Assembly: GCA_022606425.2 (NCBI GenBank)
Contig: JAHDVF020001469.1
Coordinates: 124,001-188,000 of the forward strand
Source of the DNA: Lepidostoma basale
Taxonomy: Eukaryota > Arthropoda > Insecta > Trichoptera > Lepidostomatidae
Length of the DNA stretch: 64,000 nt
Reading direction: 5' to 3'
This document shows, piece after piece, positions 10,721-20,471 of the stretch; position 1 is the first letter of the stretch; each line of letters starts with the position of its first letter. Below the pieces are notes generated by a model that was given only the letters and a program-made list of their open reading frames with translations, was not told the DNA's origin and did no database searches. Position numbers and translations under genes: made by a program.

Positions 10721-10756
10721 GACAGCTGTTTCGTCAACCTTTGTTGACGTCATCAG
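10721..10756 (-). ncRNA. hammerhead ribozyme-like core, F2, intact consensus
   Basis: On the minus strand: CTGATGA; one unpaired C; helix II GTCAAC with loop AAAG and GTTGAC; GAAA; palindromic ACAGCTGT; C as the cleavage-site base (GTC). All core positions agree with the hammerhead consensus C3-U-G-A-N-G-A9 and G12-A-A-A. Helix I is not convincing by eye (only short C-G pairs beside the core). Helix III could form as a 2-bp stem with an AGCU loop or between two molecules. Confidence 0.6.
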
Positions 10757-11036
10757 GTGTTATCATAATATATTAACTGTTAAAATTAAATTTTCACGAT
10801 TTTTCGAACCTTGATGTGTACTTATTCCTATGTCAATTTGAATAATTAATTTGATATAATTTTGAAGTTCTTGCTTTATACAATTACGCTTAATTAAAAG
10901 GACGGTAAGTTATTATTATATTTATGGAACAAGAACTTCAAAATTATATTAAAGAAATTATTCAAATTGACATAGAAACAAATACACATAAAGGTTCGAA
11001 AAATCACGAAAATTTAACAATTGAATATTGTAACAC

Positions 11037-11072
11037 CTGATTATGTCAACATAGGTTGACGAAACAGCTGTC
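11037..11072 (+). ncRNA. hammerhead-like core, F2, G8 changed
   Basis: CTGATTA, then T/GTCAAC, loop ATAG, GTTGAC, GAAA, ACAGCTGT, C. Helices II and III are as in the opposite arm, but G8 is T, which should abolish activity. Confidence 0.5.
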
Positions 11073-11138
11073 ACAAAAAATGAAAATAAAATTATGATAC
11101 AATTTTTTTTAACATAATAAATTTTATATTCTTATTAT

Positions 11139-11390
11139 CTACGAATTGTGTCCGTCACGTCGTTTCCCCGGAGGGGTAGGCCGAGAGGATGGCACACCAC
11201 ACAGTTCTATCCTGAAACAACACCGTGACACGTACGCTTGTCGATTGTCCCGATTCCGAACTTGTTTGGTTATGCCATGTCTTCTCGCCGTCCTTCCTCG
11301 ATTTATTTTTCCATTCACACTGCTTGTATTTATCATTTCAACCATTCTTCCCTTATCCATTCTATATATCCGAACCATCTAAGTGACCCT
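11139..11390 (-). mobile_element. LINE group B 3' fragment, diverged
   Basis: GTCACGTCGTTTCCCCGG at the 3' end, then frame-shifted RYVSRC, TSSVNGKINRGR and MVRIYRMDKGRMVE. Related to group B at 22.56-23.09 kb, but older. Confidence 0.6.
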
Positions 11391-11640
11391 TGCTTAATTT
11401 TAATTAAGAAAGACATATTTTAAACTTTGATACGAAGCCATTACTTGGTGGTTTGACTTATTTAAAAATAAAATCAAACACTTTCTTTCATTTGTATTAA
11501 CCACTTTATTTTAAGTAAGTTTAGCCAACCGGTTTTACTCTGTAGCGAGCTTCTTCTAGAGAAATAATTTTTTTAAATTTCAATTTGATTTATTTTACAC
11601 CAAAACGAAAATAATTCATTTCGTAATTTAATAAATTTAT
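11391..11640. other. AT-rich spacer with an F5-like scrap
   Basis: AGCCAACCGGTTTTACTC near 11,522-11,540 resembles the helix III region of F5. Nothing else is recognisable. Confidence 0.3.
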
Positions 11641-11644
11641 TGAA

Positions 11645-11810
11645 CACTAAGGCATTAACACTGTGGAATTCCATAGTAATATACTTAGAAAATGAAAATA
11701 ACTTTGTCTAATCCACCAAATATTTAAAAAAACACGACATGTTTCGGAGGATACCTCCATCTTCAGGTGTAAAAATAAAAGTGTTTTTTAATTTTAAAAA
11801 AAATATTTTT
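11645..11810 (-). mobile_element. Penelope-like F3 terminal repeat
   Basis: GGAATTCCATAGTAATATAC, TTGTCTAATCCACCA, the ribozyme-like core at 11,736-11,766, then GTGTAAAAATAAAAGTG. Sister copies lie at 7.25, 18.1 and 26.7 kb. Confidence 0.6.
11736..11766 (-). ncRNA. hammerhead ribozyme-like core, F3, intact consensus
   Basis: Minus strand: CTGAAGA; one unpaired T; helix II GGAGG, loop TAT, CCTCC; GAAA; palindromic ACATGT; C. Every core position fits the hammerhead consensus (N7 is A). Helix III has no room for an intramolecular loop, so a dimer would be needed. Confidence 0.6.
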
Positions 11811-12340
11811 TTGATCATTCAAAGTTTTTTTTAAATTTCCTAAGTTAATTAAATATATTTTTTTTAAATAATCTAATTCTTATGGGTCGCATTGAAAGAT
11901 TTAACAGTTAAATAAACATCCTGTGAATATAAAGAAACACCTGCGAACTCTCAAGTTAATTTGTCTCCCTGTAATTATTTTCAATTAAAGAATTCTGCTA
12001 AAAATGAGAAGCTGTAGCTACAGGATGTTGCGCGGAAGAATGATAATTTATATTTACTGCAAAAAATTATTCTCATAACTCGAAATAAGTTTTTAAACTA
12101 TGGGTTTGGGCTAAAGCACAAAGAGAATTTCACACTTTATGTATGCATTTTTTTTATTTTTCTGTGTCATTTTTTTAAACATATTTAGAACAAATTATTA
12201 TGTTATTTTTTGTGTGTTGATAATTAATTTGAATTATCAGTAATATGCTTTCAAAAAAATTCGTCAAACTTAGTGTGTAATTTTGTTATTAATTTAATTT
12301 TAAAATATATATTTATTGTTTCTTGTAACTGGTGTAAAAT
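11811..12340. other. no recognisable gene
   Basis: AT-rich, with long T and A runs; no repeat family identified. Confidence 0.4.
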
Positions 12341-12344
12341 TCCA

Positions 12345-12450
12345 TATTAAATAATGAATACGCGTGAAGACGTCAGTTTTCTGAAAGTTTTATTATATTT
12401 TATGCAAAAACATTTGTGATCTTACTAAGGCATTATCGAATCTGACGAAA
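12345..12450 (-). mobile_element. Penelope-like F1 fragment
   Basis: GTCAGTTTTCTGAAAGTTTTATTATATTTTATG followed by a decayed core with GGCATTATCGAATCTG. One arm only. Confidence 0.5.
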
Positions 12451-12539
12451 ATCAAACGGATTGCTGTTTATAATAATAATAATAATAATTAAACTCACCT
12501 CAAGTGCGCTTATACACAGACGGTTTGGACATATGGAAT

Positions 12540-12715
12540 AAATAGATATATTCTCAAAGCCACCTCAGTCACCTTGGTTTCTTGTCGAACAAACTCGTTT
12601 CGAATTCTCTCCCTCAAGGTTATACGCACGACTTTTTTCATGACGCGATGGGCGACCTGGAACTTGTATACCAGACCCCTTGTTAACGTCCACGTCTCGG
12701 CTCCATAAGTCAGAG
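12540..12715 (-). pseudogene. LINE group D internal remnant
   Basis: Complement of the segment LVYKFQVAHRVMKKVVRITL.ERIRNEFVRQETKVTEVAL, judged against the group D copy at 61.1-61.3 kb. It ends at a GTTAGTTAGTT stretch. Confidence 0.6.
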
Positions 12716-12930
12716 TTAGTTAGTTAGTTGTAACTCTTGTCTTCACTCTACCAGGGTAAATGAATGAATATATAGCTCATGTCTTCATTATACCAGGGTA
12801 AACATGAATGTTACTAATATCTTCACTTTACCAGGGTGAAAATATGAATTTAACTCATGTCTTCACTCTACCAGGGTATGAATGTAACTAATTTTTTCAG
12901 TCGACCAGGGTGAATGTATGAATGTTACTA
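12716..12930. repeat. minisatellite, ~40-bp unit, first block
   Basis: About five imperfect tandem units built from CTTCACTCTACCAGGGTGAA, TGTATGAATG and TAACTCATGT. Unit length varies from ~40 to 46 bp. It starts directly after a (GTTA)n tract. Confidence 0.7.
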
Positions 12931-13311
12931 ATGTAATTGTTCTAAGAATCTTCGTTAACATATGCCAATAAAAAAAATTAATTCATACGTAAATCGATAC
13001 AAATAATATGAACTTTGGAATCATAAAATCGATTTAAAAAAATATGCATTGTTTTCATGAATATTTGCTAAGCTAATTATTTTTAAAATGTTAATATAAC
13101 AATAAAAATATTATATTTGATTTTATAAAGATATTGAGCGCAATAAAAAAATAACAGTTGGTGTATATATATTTCAAAATGTTGTATCAAATTCAAAACG
13201 ATATGAATGTTTCAAAACAAATGATGTTATCTTTTTTATAAATAGGATTTATTTTATATTTAAAAAGATTGGAAGCGTCAAGGCTCTGTCTTTTTGTGAT
13301 ATTATAAATAC
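12931..13311. other. AT-rich insert between minisatellite blocks
   Basis: About 380 bp that carry none of the repeat unit. No inverted termini are obvious. Confidence 0.35.
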
Positions 13312-13405
13312 TGCTAGGGTTGCCTCAACCAGGGTGAGTGTATGAATGAAACTCATCTCTTCACTCTACCAGGGTGAATGTATGAATGTAACCAATGTCT
13401 TAACG
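13312..13405. repeat. minisatellite, second block
   Basis: Two units of the same CTTCACTCTACCAGGGTGAA repeat in the same orientation, ending ACCAATGTCTTAACG. Confidence 0.65.
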
Positions 13406-13985
13406 AAAAAAATACGAGTGCATTATTCATATAGAACAATGCTTTACATAATTATCGAGGTTATGTTATAAAAAGAGTAAAGAATTTATTTGGGTTTAGG
13501 GTTACAAAAATTAAAAACGGTTTTAATGTAGATTTTTTTTTATTAATTTGTTTTAACTACTTATTCTACAACATTTGATATTTAATCTAAGTAATCTAAC
13601 CACAATATGATGATATCATCGGTATTATTGTAGATATACCACAAACGTGTCAGAAAAAATCTTATCTTAGCAATCTTGTATTGTCATCTGTTTGTATACA
13701 TTCTATGAATCATACTAAAAATACAAATATTTTCGATTCAATTGGTACAAATATTTTTTATATACATAAGCGACGTAAATAAAAAAATCGATATTTGTAT
13801 CGTTCATTTCCAATTTGAATGTCTTATTAATTCATTTAATGACATTTACCAAAATCAAACACTGTTTTTTCCACTTCGGTTTATTTTTATTGGCATGTTT
13901 CAAATGTATTACAACTTCAACATCGGTTGAACCATTTTTTTTTAAAGACTAACACCAAGGATTTAAATCAATTATATTAGAATTT
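13406..13985. other. no recognisable gene
   Basis: AT-rich; nothing supported. Confidence 0.4.
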
Positions 13986-13987
13986 AT

Positions 13988-14118
13988 TTTACAATCTTCA
14001 ATATGAGCAGAAAATAGCTCATTATTATGAAGAAGGAATCAGGTCGTGTCCAGGCTTGAACCCAAGTCCCCTGGATCAGGAGCCAAGCGCTCTATCCCCA
14101 AGACCACCATCCGATTAT
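13988..14118 (-). mobile_element. SINE3, tRNA-like head and body
   Basis: The minus strand begins GGATGGTGGTCTTGGGGATAG (box A-like), has a GGGTTCAAGCC box B, and continues with CTGATTCCTTCTTCATAATA. A second copy at 46.10-46.18 kb shares the tail through ATTCCTTCTTCATAATAAT, which makes it a dispersed SINE and not a tRNA gene. The T-arm stem has a mismatch. Confidence 0.55.
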
Positions 14119-14720
14119 AATTATAATATGAACAAACATTTTTTTTTAAATGTAATGTCCAATAGCCATTTGCTTATTATATTAAAATATTAACATTTCT
14201 TTTACCAAACCAATAGCTTTCGTGTCACCCCAAATCACCCCAAAAAACTCCAATTCGAAAAGTATTTTCTCAATATAAAATTTTAACCAATTAAGCTCTT
14301 GTTAATGTTTTATTACTGGTTCTCCGTCTAATTTTAAGTTGTATATGTCATATGATTATGTCTAGTATTTTGTTAAAATATTTTTACATCGTTGATGAAG
14401 TTGCAATACCTGCGAAAGGTGTTGAGAAAAATAAACATAAGTGGAAAGAAAAGGATTTTAATACATATTCAAAATGTATTTATTTAATGCAAACAGCGTT
14501 GCATATTGTTTTAACAAATTATTCGACCGAATTCTGTACTAATTGCTACTTTATTTAAACAAATACAACAGTTTTACTTATTTTTAATATTTTCCTAATT
14601 AATATACGATCAGATGAAAAATTGCTTATAAATTAACACAATCAATTGTTTAATTTATAAAAGATTATATATAAAAGGAGTTTCTTCTATATTTGTCATC
14701 ATTTGTTGTGGATTTACATT
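14119..14720. other. no recognisable gene
   Basis: AT-rich; short chance open frames only. Confidence 0.4.
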
Positions 14721-14721
14721 T

Positions 14722-14945
14722 TTATTAAATTGCATTTTCACAACACTTATTTGCATTATTCACAAACATATATCAGCCGACAGACGCTTTTCCTCGGTGT
14801 AGAAATATTTTTTTGTTCAATTTAATTAAAGAAAATACATTTTTGTGTGTGAAATTTGACACTGGGGTAGGGCGTCTGTGGCCCAAAACATGTTTGTGAA
14901 AAGTGCAATAAAGTTGTGAAAATACAATGTTTAAAACTAATTTAT
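14722..14945. repeat. Penelope-like F9 inverted pair
   Basis: Arms ATTGCATTTTCACAACACTT..TTTGCA and TGCAATAAAGTTGTGAAAATAC lie about 150 bp apart. Near 14,868-14,895 GGGC/GCCC is followed by AAAACATG, a decayed form of the helix II-GAAA-ACATG order. A related arm is at 55.06-55.12 kb. Confidence 0.5.
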
Positions 14946-16280
14946 TTAAAAATAGTTCTATTTTATATTTCATGAATACAAATTAAGTACTTATTAATGA
15001 AATTAAGATACAGTTTTTATTTTGAATTGATTGTTATTCTATTTTGTTCTCAAATATGATTATTCTGTTTTACTGAAAGTCAGAGCGATTCTAACTAATT
15101 TACACAATGTTTTAAAATCCTGATGAAGTTTCTTCACTAACAATTTCGAAGAAACAGTTTGTTTTATTACAAAATCAGATATACCAATTGTGGGTAATAC
15201 ATAATTAGGCACTCTAAAAGGGACGGCCATCTTTGATGATAGATACTTCAATAATAATTTATTTAAAAATATTGGATATGCCTTACTGAATAGTAATACA
15301 ACAATAGTTTTTCCCAGAGATGAATTTGTCACTTATTGTTTATTTTTGCTAATTGTGTTTTTCGATTATTAGTAAACAGTTATAAATGGTAACCACAAGA
15401 TCTGGGCACAGATCTACAAGTAAAATAACAATATTTTTATTCTAATCTAGTTCGAATAAAAACCAATGTATTTTGGTTCTATTATGATAGTATTAATATA
15501 AATTATGCTAAAAAAACAAAATATGGGACTTAATAGATAAATAGTTTGTTCTGTCTAGAATTAAAATCTATACCACTTTAATATTACAATTGTTTAGATT
15601 ATTGCAATCACACTATTAGATATAGCACCAATGTAATTATGTAATTCTTCTTAACTCTTGAAACAGCTGTGAGGCAATTAATACATATTGCCATCAACAG
15701 AACCACAAAACGACCATAGATTTCCAATACCAAAAGCACAATGATAGAATACTGATTAACTTTTCGCCTCTCCTGTCGATTCTTGTCCGATCGAACAATT
15801 TCACAATAATAAATTCTGTATTCACGTACACTCGAAGCCAAAATATTTCACGTATAAAGTTGAACGCTCGATCAGCAAATAAATTTGATTTATTTGCCAA
15901 CGCAAAAAACTGCTATTTAAAACCACCAACAACTTATCTTGTAAAAGAACACGGATTTCCGTTTTTTCACTTGTTATTATCACGGAGTTTTTGAATTCTA
16001 CGCAAAAGACAGGTATTAGAATTGTTTGTTGATTACGAAAGATCACGCTAATGTGAAATTTTATTCAGAGTAATATATATTCTACAGTAGAATATGTACA
16101 AATAAATAAATTGTTATTTTATGAACCAATAAAATAAAACAGTTTGATTTCGTCAAAAAACGTTATGTTTTGTGAATAATGACGTTGTAATAAAGTAAAT
16201 ATTAAATTTTAAGAAGTCTTGGTTGATACGACTGACAATATAACAGCGTTTTAAAATGTTTGCGTATCAGATATATAGTC
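14946..16280. other. no recognisable gene
   Basis: Several 60-90-codon open frames occur on the minus strand (for example 15,060-15,332), but they look like chance frames in AT-rich DNA. No repeat family was recognised. The region is downstream of the minus-strand terminal exon at 16.4 kb. Confidence 0.4.
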
Positions 16281-16313
16281 GATGGTGTTGAAATCAAAAT
16301 CTTTCAGATTTGA

Positions 16314-16319
16314 TTTATT
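16314..16319 (-). terminator. polyadenylation signal AATAAA
   Basis: AATAAA on the minus strand about 105 bp after the TAG stop of the exon at 16,424-16,666. The spacing suits a short 3' UTR. Confidence 0.55.
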
Positions 16320-16423
16320 TCTTCAATTGGCACACACAGATCTCGAAGAAGATGTTTGGTCCACGAGCTTCTTCCTGAGCGACTGTTTCAAATATGAATA
16401 CGCGTCGATTGCTCCAATCAATG

Positions 16424-16666
16424 CTATGATGTTCGCCTGTCGTCCGGTTGTTCCCCCGGGCTGTGGGGCGCCGTGGAAGTGTCAGGCGGGGCAGCAGGGG
16501 CTGGTGGAGGTGGAGTGGACCTCTTGGGGGCTGCTGGCGAGTCGGGGGCCACGGTAGACCCCCGTACGTAGATAGGGGCCCTGAACGGCAGGGCAGCCTT
16601 GTGTGTCAGATTCAAACCTGACTGGAATCTAAACATGTCGGCAAACTTGTCCATCGTACGATGAGT
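16424..16666 (-). CDS. terminal coding exon of an unrecognised host gene
   Basis: A GC-rich island of about 240 bp in AT-rich DNA. On the minus strand a good acceptor (TTTTTGTTTACAG) is followed by 80 open codons starting THRTMDKFADMFRFQSGLNL and ending DDRRTS then TAG; AATAAA follows 105 bp later. Residues 45-75 are rich in proline, alanine and serine (PPPPAPAAPP) and look disordered. The first 35 residues look like the end of a folded region. The exon begins at codon phase 0, so an internal ATG at 16,654 need not be a start. It carries no transposon signature. I do not recognise the protein. Upstream exons must lie at higher coordinates and I did not find them. The alternative, an isolated GC-rich pseudo-exon, is less likely given the acceptor and poly-A signal. 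Confidence 0.62.
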   Translation of the reverse strand, partial: THRTMDKFADMFRFQSGLNLTHKAALPFRAPIYVRGSTVAPDSPAAPKRSTPPPPAPAAPPDTSTAPHSPGEQPDDRRTS

Positions 16667-16980
16667 CTGTAAACAAAAACAATTATTTTAACAATTGCTG
16701 TTCAATATACCCTTATAAGGCATACATTTGTTTATTGTTTCTTGAAGAATAATGTTAATTATCAATGAAACAAAACATTTTTTTTTTTTTAAATAACTAC
16801 TTCAAATTTTTGTCTTTATATCGAAAGCGACATCGAAGCCTTCTGGCATCGAAAGACTGGATCCGTGTATCGAAATAGTCATTTAAAAAACTTCGTTTAA
16901 CTTAAATATTATTTAAAATGATCATCCCTTAAGAAATTTCAATAAAATCATTAGATGATTTTAACTTTATTATTGTTTTA
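16667..16980. other. intron-like AT-rich stretch
   Basis: Lies directly upstream (minus sense) of the terminal exon. At 16,815-16,885 there is a weak F6-like scrap (ATATCGAAAGCGAC, ATCGAAAGACTGG). Confidence 0.35.
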
Positions 16981-16984
16981 TAAT

Positions 16985-17300
16985 GACGCTTAACTCTATA
17001 TTAAAAAAATAATGTAAATACATACGCCTGTTTTCTACAAGTTTCATTATTAATTATGGAATGATATGTTTCGCCACATTTGATCAATAATTAATACGAA
17101 TAAAAACATTCGTTTCTTTCATTATTTCTTGCAGTTATTTAAAAAAACTTAGAGTATTCTATAATATAAAGCTTCTATAATACCAACGTTTTCATTGATA
17201 TTAATTGATATAGATATTTACATCATTTATAATTGATTGACAACATTTACTTTCTAGAAGTTTTTTTTTTATAATATATGGGAATAACGTGTTTTGCCTT
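16985..17300. repeat. Penelope-like F1 fragments
   Basis: Several short F1 pieces: 17,030-17,100 (GATATGTTTCGCCACATTTGATC), 17,165-17,200, and 17,245-17,310 (TTTCTAGAAGTTTTT, GTGTTTTGCCTTTCGTAGGC). Confidence 0.5.
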
Positions 17301-17344
17301 TCGTAGGCACCATCAATAAAAAATTGTAGAACCGTTTTTTAGAT

Positions 17345-17500
17345 AATACATTGTTTAAGTGGAAATACTTTGATATTTCAACATTATTAACTGTTTAAAT
17401 AAAAACGCCGTCATAAAATATCACAATTGATTATATTTCTTTCGAAATTGTCGCGACAGCTGTTTCGCTAACGATGTTAGGCATTACAATCATATTTTTT
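17345..17500 (-). mobile_element. Penelope-like F2 fragment
   Basis: Outer end (TTTGATATTTCAACATTATTAACTG) and TCGCGACAGCTGTTTCGCTAAC. On the minus strand GTTAGCGAAACAGCTGTC is intact, but the CTGATGA box and the 5' half of helix II are deleted. Confidence 0.55.
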
Positions 17501-18110
17501 AAAACAATCTTTTTTACACAACGTGGTAATTTTTTGTTCGCTTAAACTAAAAGATTTTAAATCATTCAGCTGACTAACCTTACGAAAACGTATTATTATT
17601 AAACTGACATTATTTTTAAATATAATATAATGAATTAAAAAATGATTCAATGTAGGTAAATCAGTACAACGAATATAACAGTAATTTAATGGACTTACCA
17701 GTTAATTTAGGAAAATGGTGAATATTCATTATTTACATAAAATCAAAAGAATGAATAATATCTAGGTATTTTTTGTTTGGGTAGATAACGCAGCCGCAAA
17801 TAATACGAACAGAAACTAAGTTCTTTGCGTACAAGGATAATTGATATAAAAAATGCACCGGCAAGGTTCTCGGTAGTCTGAACACTAATAATTTGATTCC
17901 GTGGATCGGTGAACGACACGTAGAACTCAGACGAAGGTTCTTAACCCATTGACGGCTGGCGTTGCGTTAGCGCATGTATTGTAGAAATGATAATATTTAT
18001 AATAAACGAATATTAAAATTTCCCAAGAGGATTATAAAAACAATAGTGCAAAATCGTTTTTTAATAATACTGTTTTGTTTCCACTTTTAATTATTAAATA
18101 TTTTTATAGA
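17501..18110. other. unclassified, possible coding relic
   Basis: The patch 17,850-17,965 is less AT-rich and open on the minus strand for ~70 codons (..SRQWVKNLRLSSTCRSPIHG..). I cannot assign it to a family and see no splice sites. Confidence 0.25.
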
Positions 18111-18300
18111 ATTAAAATATCCAGCATAACATGTTATGCAGGTGACTCTTATCCTCTATTGTAAATAAATAATATTATTCTATATTTATACCTGATGATA
18201 AAGGTCACTTCCGAAACATGTTGTGCTTGATATTTATATTCTATACAAATATTTGACAGTGTGGAATAAAAACAGTGTTATTTAATTTCTTTTTTAAATA
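18110..18300 (+). mobile_element. Penelope-like F3-type fragment
   Basis: Carries the core at 18,192-18,223 followed by GTTGTGCTTGATATTTATATTCTATA and TGTGGAATA, the outward order seen in the 26.7-26.9 kb pair. Confidence 0.5.
18192..18223 (+). ncRNA. hammerhead-like core, F3 variant
   Basis: CTGATGA and GAAA are both intact, followed by ACATGTT. Helix II is weak: AAG/CTT can pair but two mismatched positions separate it from the core on each side. Probably impaired. Confidence 0.4.
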
Positions 18301-18359
18301 CAGCGAAAAACCCGTGTTAACGTTTTTATTATTATTGTTACTTTACTTTATAATGTAAA

Positions 18360-18700
18360 ATGTAATGAAACGTCGGTTTTCTAGATGTTTCATAAGAATT
18401 CATGGGAATGACTTATTTCGCCTAGCAAATACATTTTTATATGTAGTATTTTAGTTAAATTAGGAAGGCGAAACATACTTCATAATAATAAATTTTAAAA
18501 AATAAGTTTTTATGCGTATTTATTTTTGTTTATTATTTGAAATTGCTTTGCGTATAAATATTATAACAAAATGTTTTATTATTTCTTAAACAATGAGTTT
18601 TATTGTTTTTTTTTTTAATGGAAAACATATCGAAACATGTCATTTCATAAAATAACATTTAACGCACAAGTTTTCATTTACATTAATTATTTAACAAATT
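18360..18700. repeat. Penelope-like F1 fragments
   Basis: Opposed F1 pieces: GTCGGTTTTCTAGATGTTTC with ATGGGAATGACTTATTTCGCC at 18,370-18,425, and AAGGCGAAACATACTTC at 18,462-18,480. A further scrap with CGAAACATGTCATTTCATAAAA lies near 18,630-18,650. Confidence 0.5.
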
Positions 18701-19020
18701 GTTTTTAAATGTTTTACACTGCATAAGCTTTTTTTTAAATATTTTAAAACATAATTGATATCGTTTGAAAAAATTTTTAAAAAAAACATTTATTTTATCC
18801 GAATGCGATTCAAATTTATTAAAAAATATTATTTTACATTATGTACGTCAATTGTTTTTTTTAAAATTAATTGTCTTAACCTTTTCTTCTGTAGTCGAGC
18901 CAGTATAGAAGAGTGTAGAATCTACGTACATTGAGGGCTGATGGTATTTAAGGTTAGAAAGAAGAAGATTAAAAGAGAGAGTTAAGAAGTTTTTGAATTA
19001 ATAACGTATAGATATAAACT
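18701..19020. other. no recognisable gene
   Basis: AT-rich; the patch 18,880-18,960 is purine-rich but not assignable. Confidence 0.4.
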
Positions 19021-19021
19021 G

Positions 19022-19472
19022 GAAAAAGAATAATGAAAGTAGAATAAATGCAGTAGAAATTAGATCTCTTAGGCGAATGTGTGGATACTCTGTGTATGAT
19101 AGAGTGTCGAATGAAAATATAAGAAGTGAATGCGGTGCGAATGATGGTGTTATGAACAAAATAATGAAAGGATCATTAAGATGGTTAAGACATATGGAAA
19201 GAATGAATGAAGAAAGAATGGTAAAAAAATTATATGTTAACGATGTAAATGGAACCAGAAATAGAGGAAGACCGAGAAAAACGTGGCACGATCAAATAAA
19301 TCAAATATTTAATGTCGGCCATGTGAGGAGTCAGAGAAATCGACGCGCGTGCATGCCACGATGTATGAATGTTGAGGAAGCGAGAGAAATATGTCAGAAA
19401 AGAAAAGTGTGGCAGTCCATTCTTTCTACCTACCCATTTGGAGAGACGGCGTGATGGTTAGTTAGTTAGTTA
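19022..19472 (+). pseudogene. LINE group A 3' end, best plus-strand copy
   Basis: The last 125 codons are open to the TGA at 19,452 (conserved order: RMCGYSVYDRVSNENIRSEC, GSLRWLRHMERMNEERMVKK, YVNDVNGTRNRGRPRKTW, HDQINQIFNVGHVRSQRNRR, RCMNVEEAREICQKRKVW, SILSTYPFGETA). This is the C-terminal domain behind a non-LTR reverse transcriptase; its role in the element is not known to me. The stop lies inside GGCGTGATGG and a GTTAGTTAGTTAGTTAG tail starts six bases later, so the element has practically no 3' UTR, as in RTE-type LINEs. It is 5'-truncated at ~19,022. Confidence 0.7.
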
Positions 19473-19828
19473 GTCAGATATACATAATATGAGTAAAAAT
19501 TACAAATTTTTTTTCTTTGTTTCTACTTTCGTTTTCTGATCATGGTCGATTAGTTTTGTCGGATAATGGGTTAGCATAAGGCAAAAATGACTAATTCTAT
19601 GAATCATACATATTTGTTCGAATGAAAGGATCACACCATACAGTTAGATTTATTGAAATGTGAACAGTACTGGAAGAAGGCTAATGCCTGATCACCTTAA
19701 ATACCGCTATCTCGTATTTTTCTTTGTGATATAAAAGCCAGTCAGCATTTTACCCGTGCACCGATTGAATTGTTAAGATATTGCCTTGGACACTAACATT
19801 ATTATTTCTTTATTTTTAATTTTAGATA
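19473..19828. other. spacer with a TATA-like motif
   Basis: GATATAAAAGCCAGTCAGCAT at 19,728-19,749 looks like a TATA box followed by an initiator-like TCAGC, just upstream of the F8 palindrome. No start codon or gene follows, so this is only a note. Confidence 0.25.
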
Positions 19829-20065
19829 AACTTACGGCGTCAACACTGTGGAATTCCATAATGACGAATTTATATGAATTAACACTGTTTTTTCCACTTT
19901 TGAGTTTATTTTTCTCGACATGTTTCGAAGGCTTACACCTTCATCATCGAGAGAACGATATAAACAGTTGAAATCGTTCTCCTGACGATGAGGGTGTAAG
20001 CCTTCGAAATAGAAATAAATAAAATAAACTCAAAAGTGGAAAAACAGTGTTATAATTCATAAAAA
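19829..20065. repeat. Penelope-like F8 inverted pair
   Basis: Arms AACACTGTTTTTTCCACTTTTGAGTTTATTT and complement at 19,878-19,910 and 20,020-20,050 flank TTCGAAGGCTTACACC and its complement. The ribozyme-like order is present (ATGATGA, AAGG/CCTT, C, GAAA, CATGTC on the minus strand at 19,917-19,950), but C3 is A. Confidence 0.6.
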
Positions 20066-20354
20066 TTCAACATTATTCCTTGTCAGTGAGACCTTATTCA
20101 GAAAAAAAACTATAGTTTTGTGACCGCTTTTGTCACAATTATGATTGTATAAATGCATTGGAAGCATTTGATGTACATTTTAATAACTCGTATATCTTGA
20201 ATCCCTAATTCTTATTATAGATCAATATTGAAATTATCTAAAAGATCTTAGTCACATCTAGAATATAATTTCGCATGAAGCACTCAATTTGTGATGTGGT
20301 GTTATTAAAAATAAATTAAAATCACTATCAATTGTTTTCACAACACAATTGTTT

Positions 20355-20391
20355 GTCAAACCAACCGGTTTCGCTTTTGTAGCTTCGTCAG
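20355..20391 (-). ncRNA. hammerhead ribozyme-like core, F5 left arm
   Basis: Minus strand: CTGACGA; unpaired A; short helix II GCT/AGC with loop; GAAA; then ACC GGTT GGT, which can fold as a 3-bp helix III with a 4-base loop, followed by T as the cleavage-site base. This is the only family here whose helix III can clearly close within one molecule. Confidence 0.55.
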
Positions 20392-20431
20392 GGTTACAAT
20401 ACAAAATAGGTACTCAGATGGTTTTGTAACC

Positions 20432-20471
20432 CTGAAGAAGCTCCTGCAAGAGCGAAACCGGTTGGTTTGAC
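20432..20471 (+). ncRNA. hammerhead ribozyme-like core, F5 right arm
   Basis: CTGAAGA; unpaired A; helix II GCTC, loop CTGCAA, GAGC; GAAA; ACC GGTT GGT; T. The core is intact and helix II is longer than in the left arm. It is the strongest single candidate for cis cleavage in the window. Confidence 0.6.

Larger units (their letters stand above)
10605..11115. repeat. Penelope-like F2 inverted pair
   Basis: Two F2 terminal units face away from a centre near 10,900. Each contains, from centre outward, the peptide remnant EQELQNYIKEIIQIDIETN, GGTTCGAAAAATCACGA, a hammerhead-like core, and AAATAAAATTGTGATAC. The arms are about 200 bp and clearly similar but diverged. This is the clearest F2 structure in the window. 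Confidence 0.7.

Noticed and set aside
12716..13405. CRISPR-like array
   Set aside because: Units are imperfect, contiguous and lack unique spacers; this is a eukaryotic minisatellite.
15115..15170. CTGATGA followed by GAAAC, resembling a hammerhead
   Set aside because: GAAGAAAC pairs with GTTTCTTC directly after CTGATGA, so the GAAA is buried in a stem and there is no helix III palindrome.
15060..16046. Minus-strand open frames of 68-90 codons downstream of the host exon
   Set aside because: No start context, domain, splice site or composition shift; length expected by chance in AT-rich DNA.
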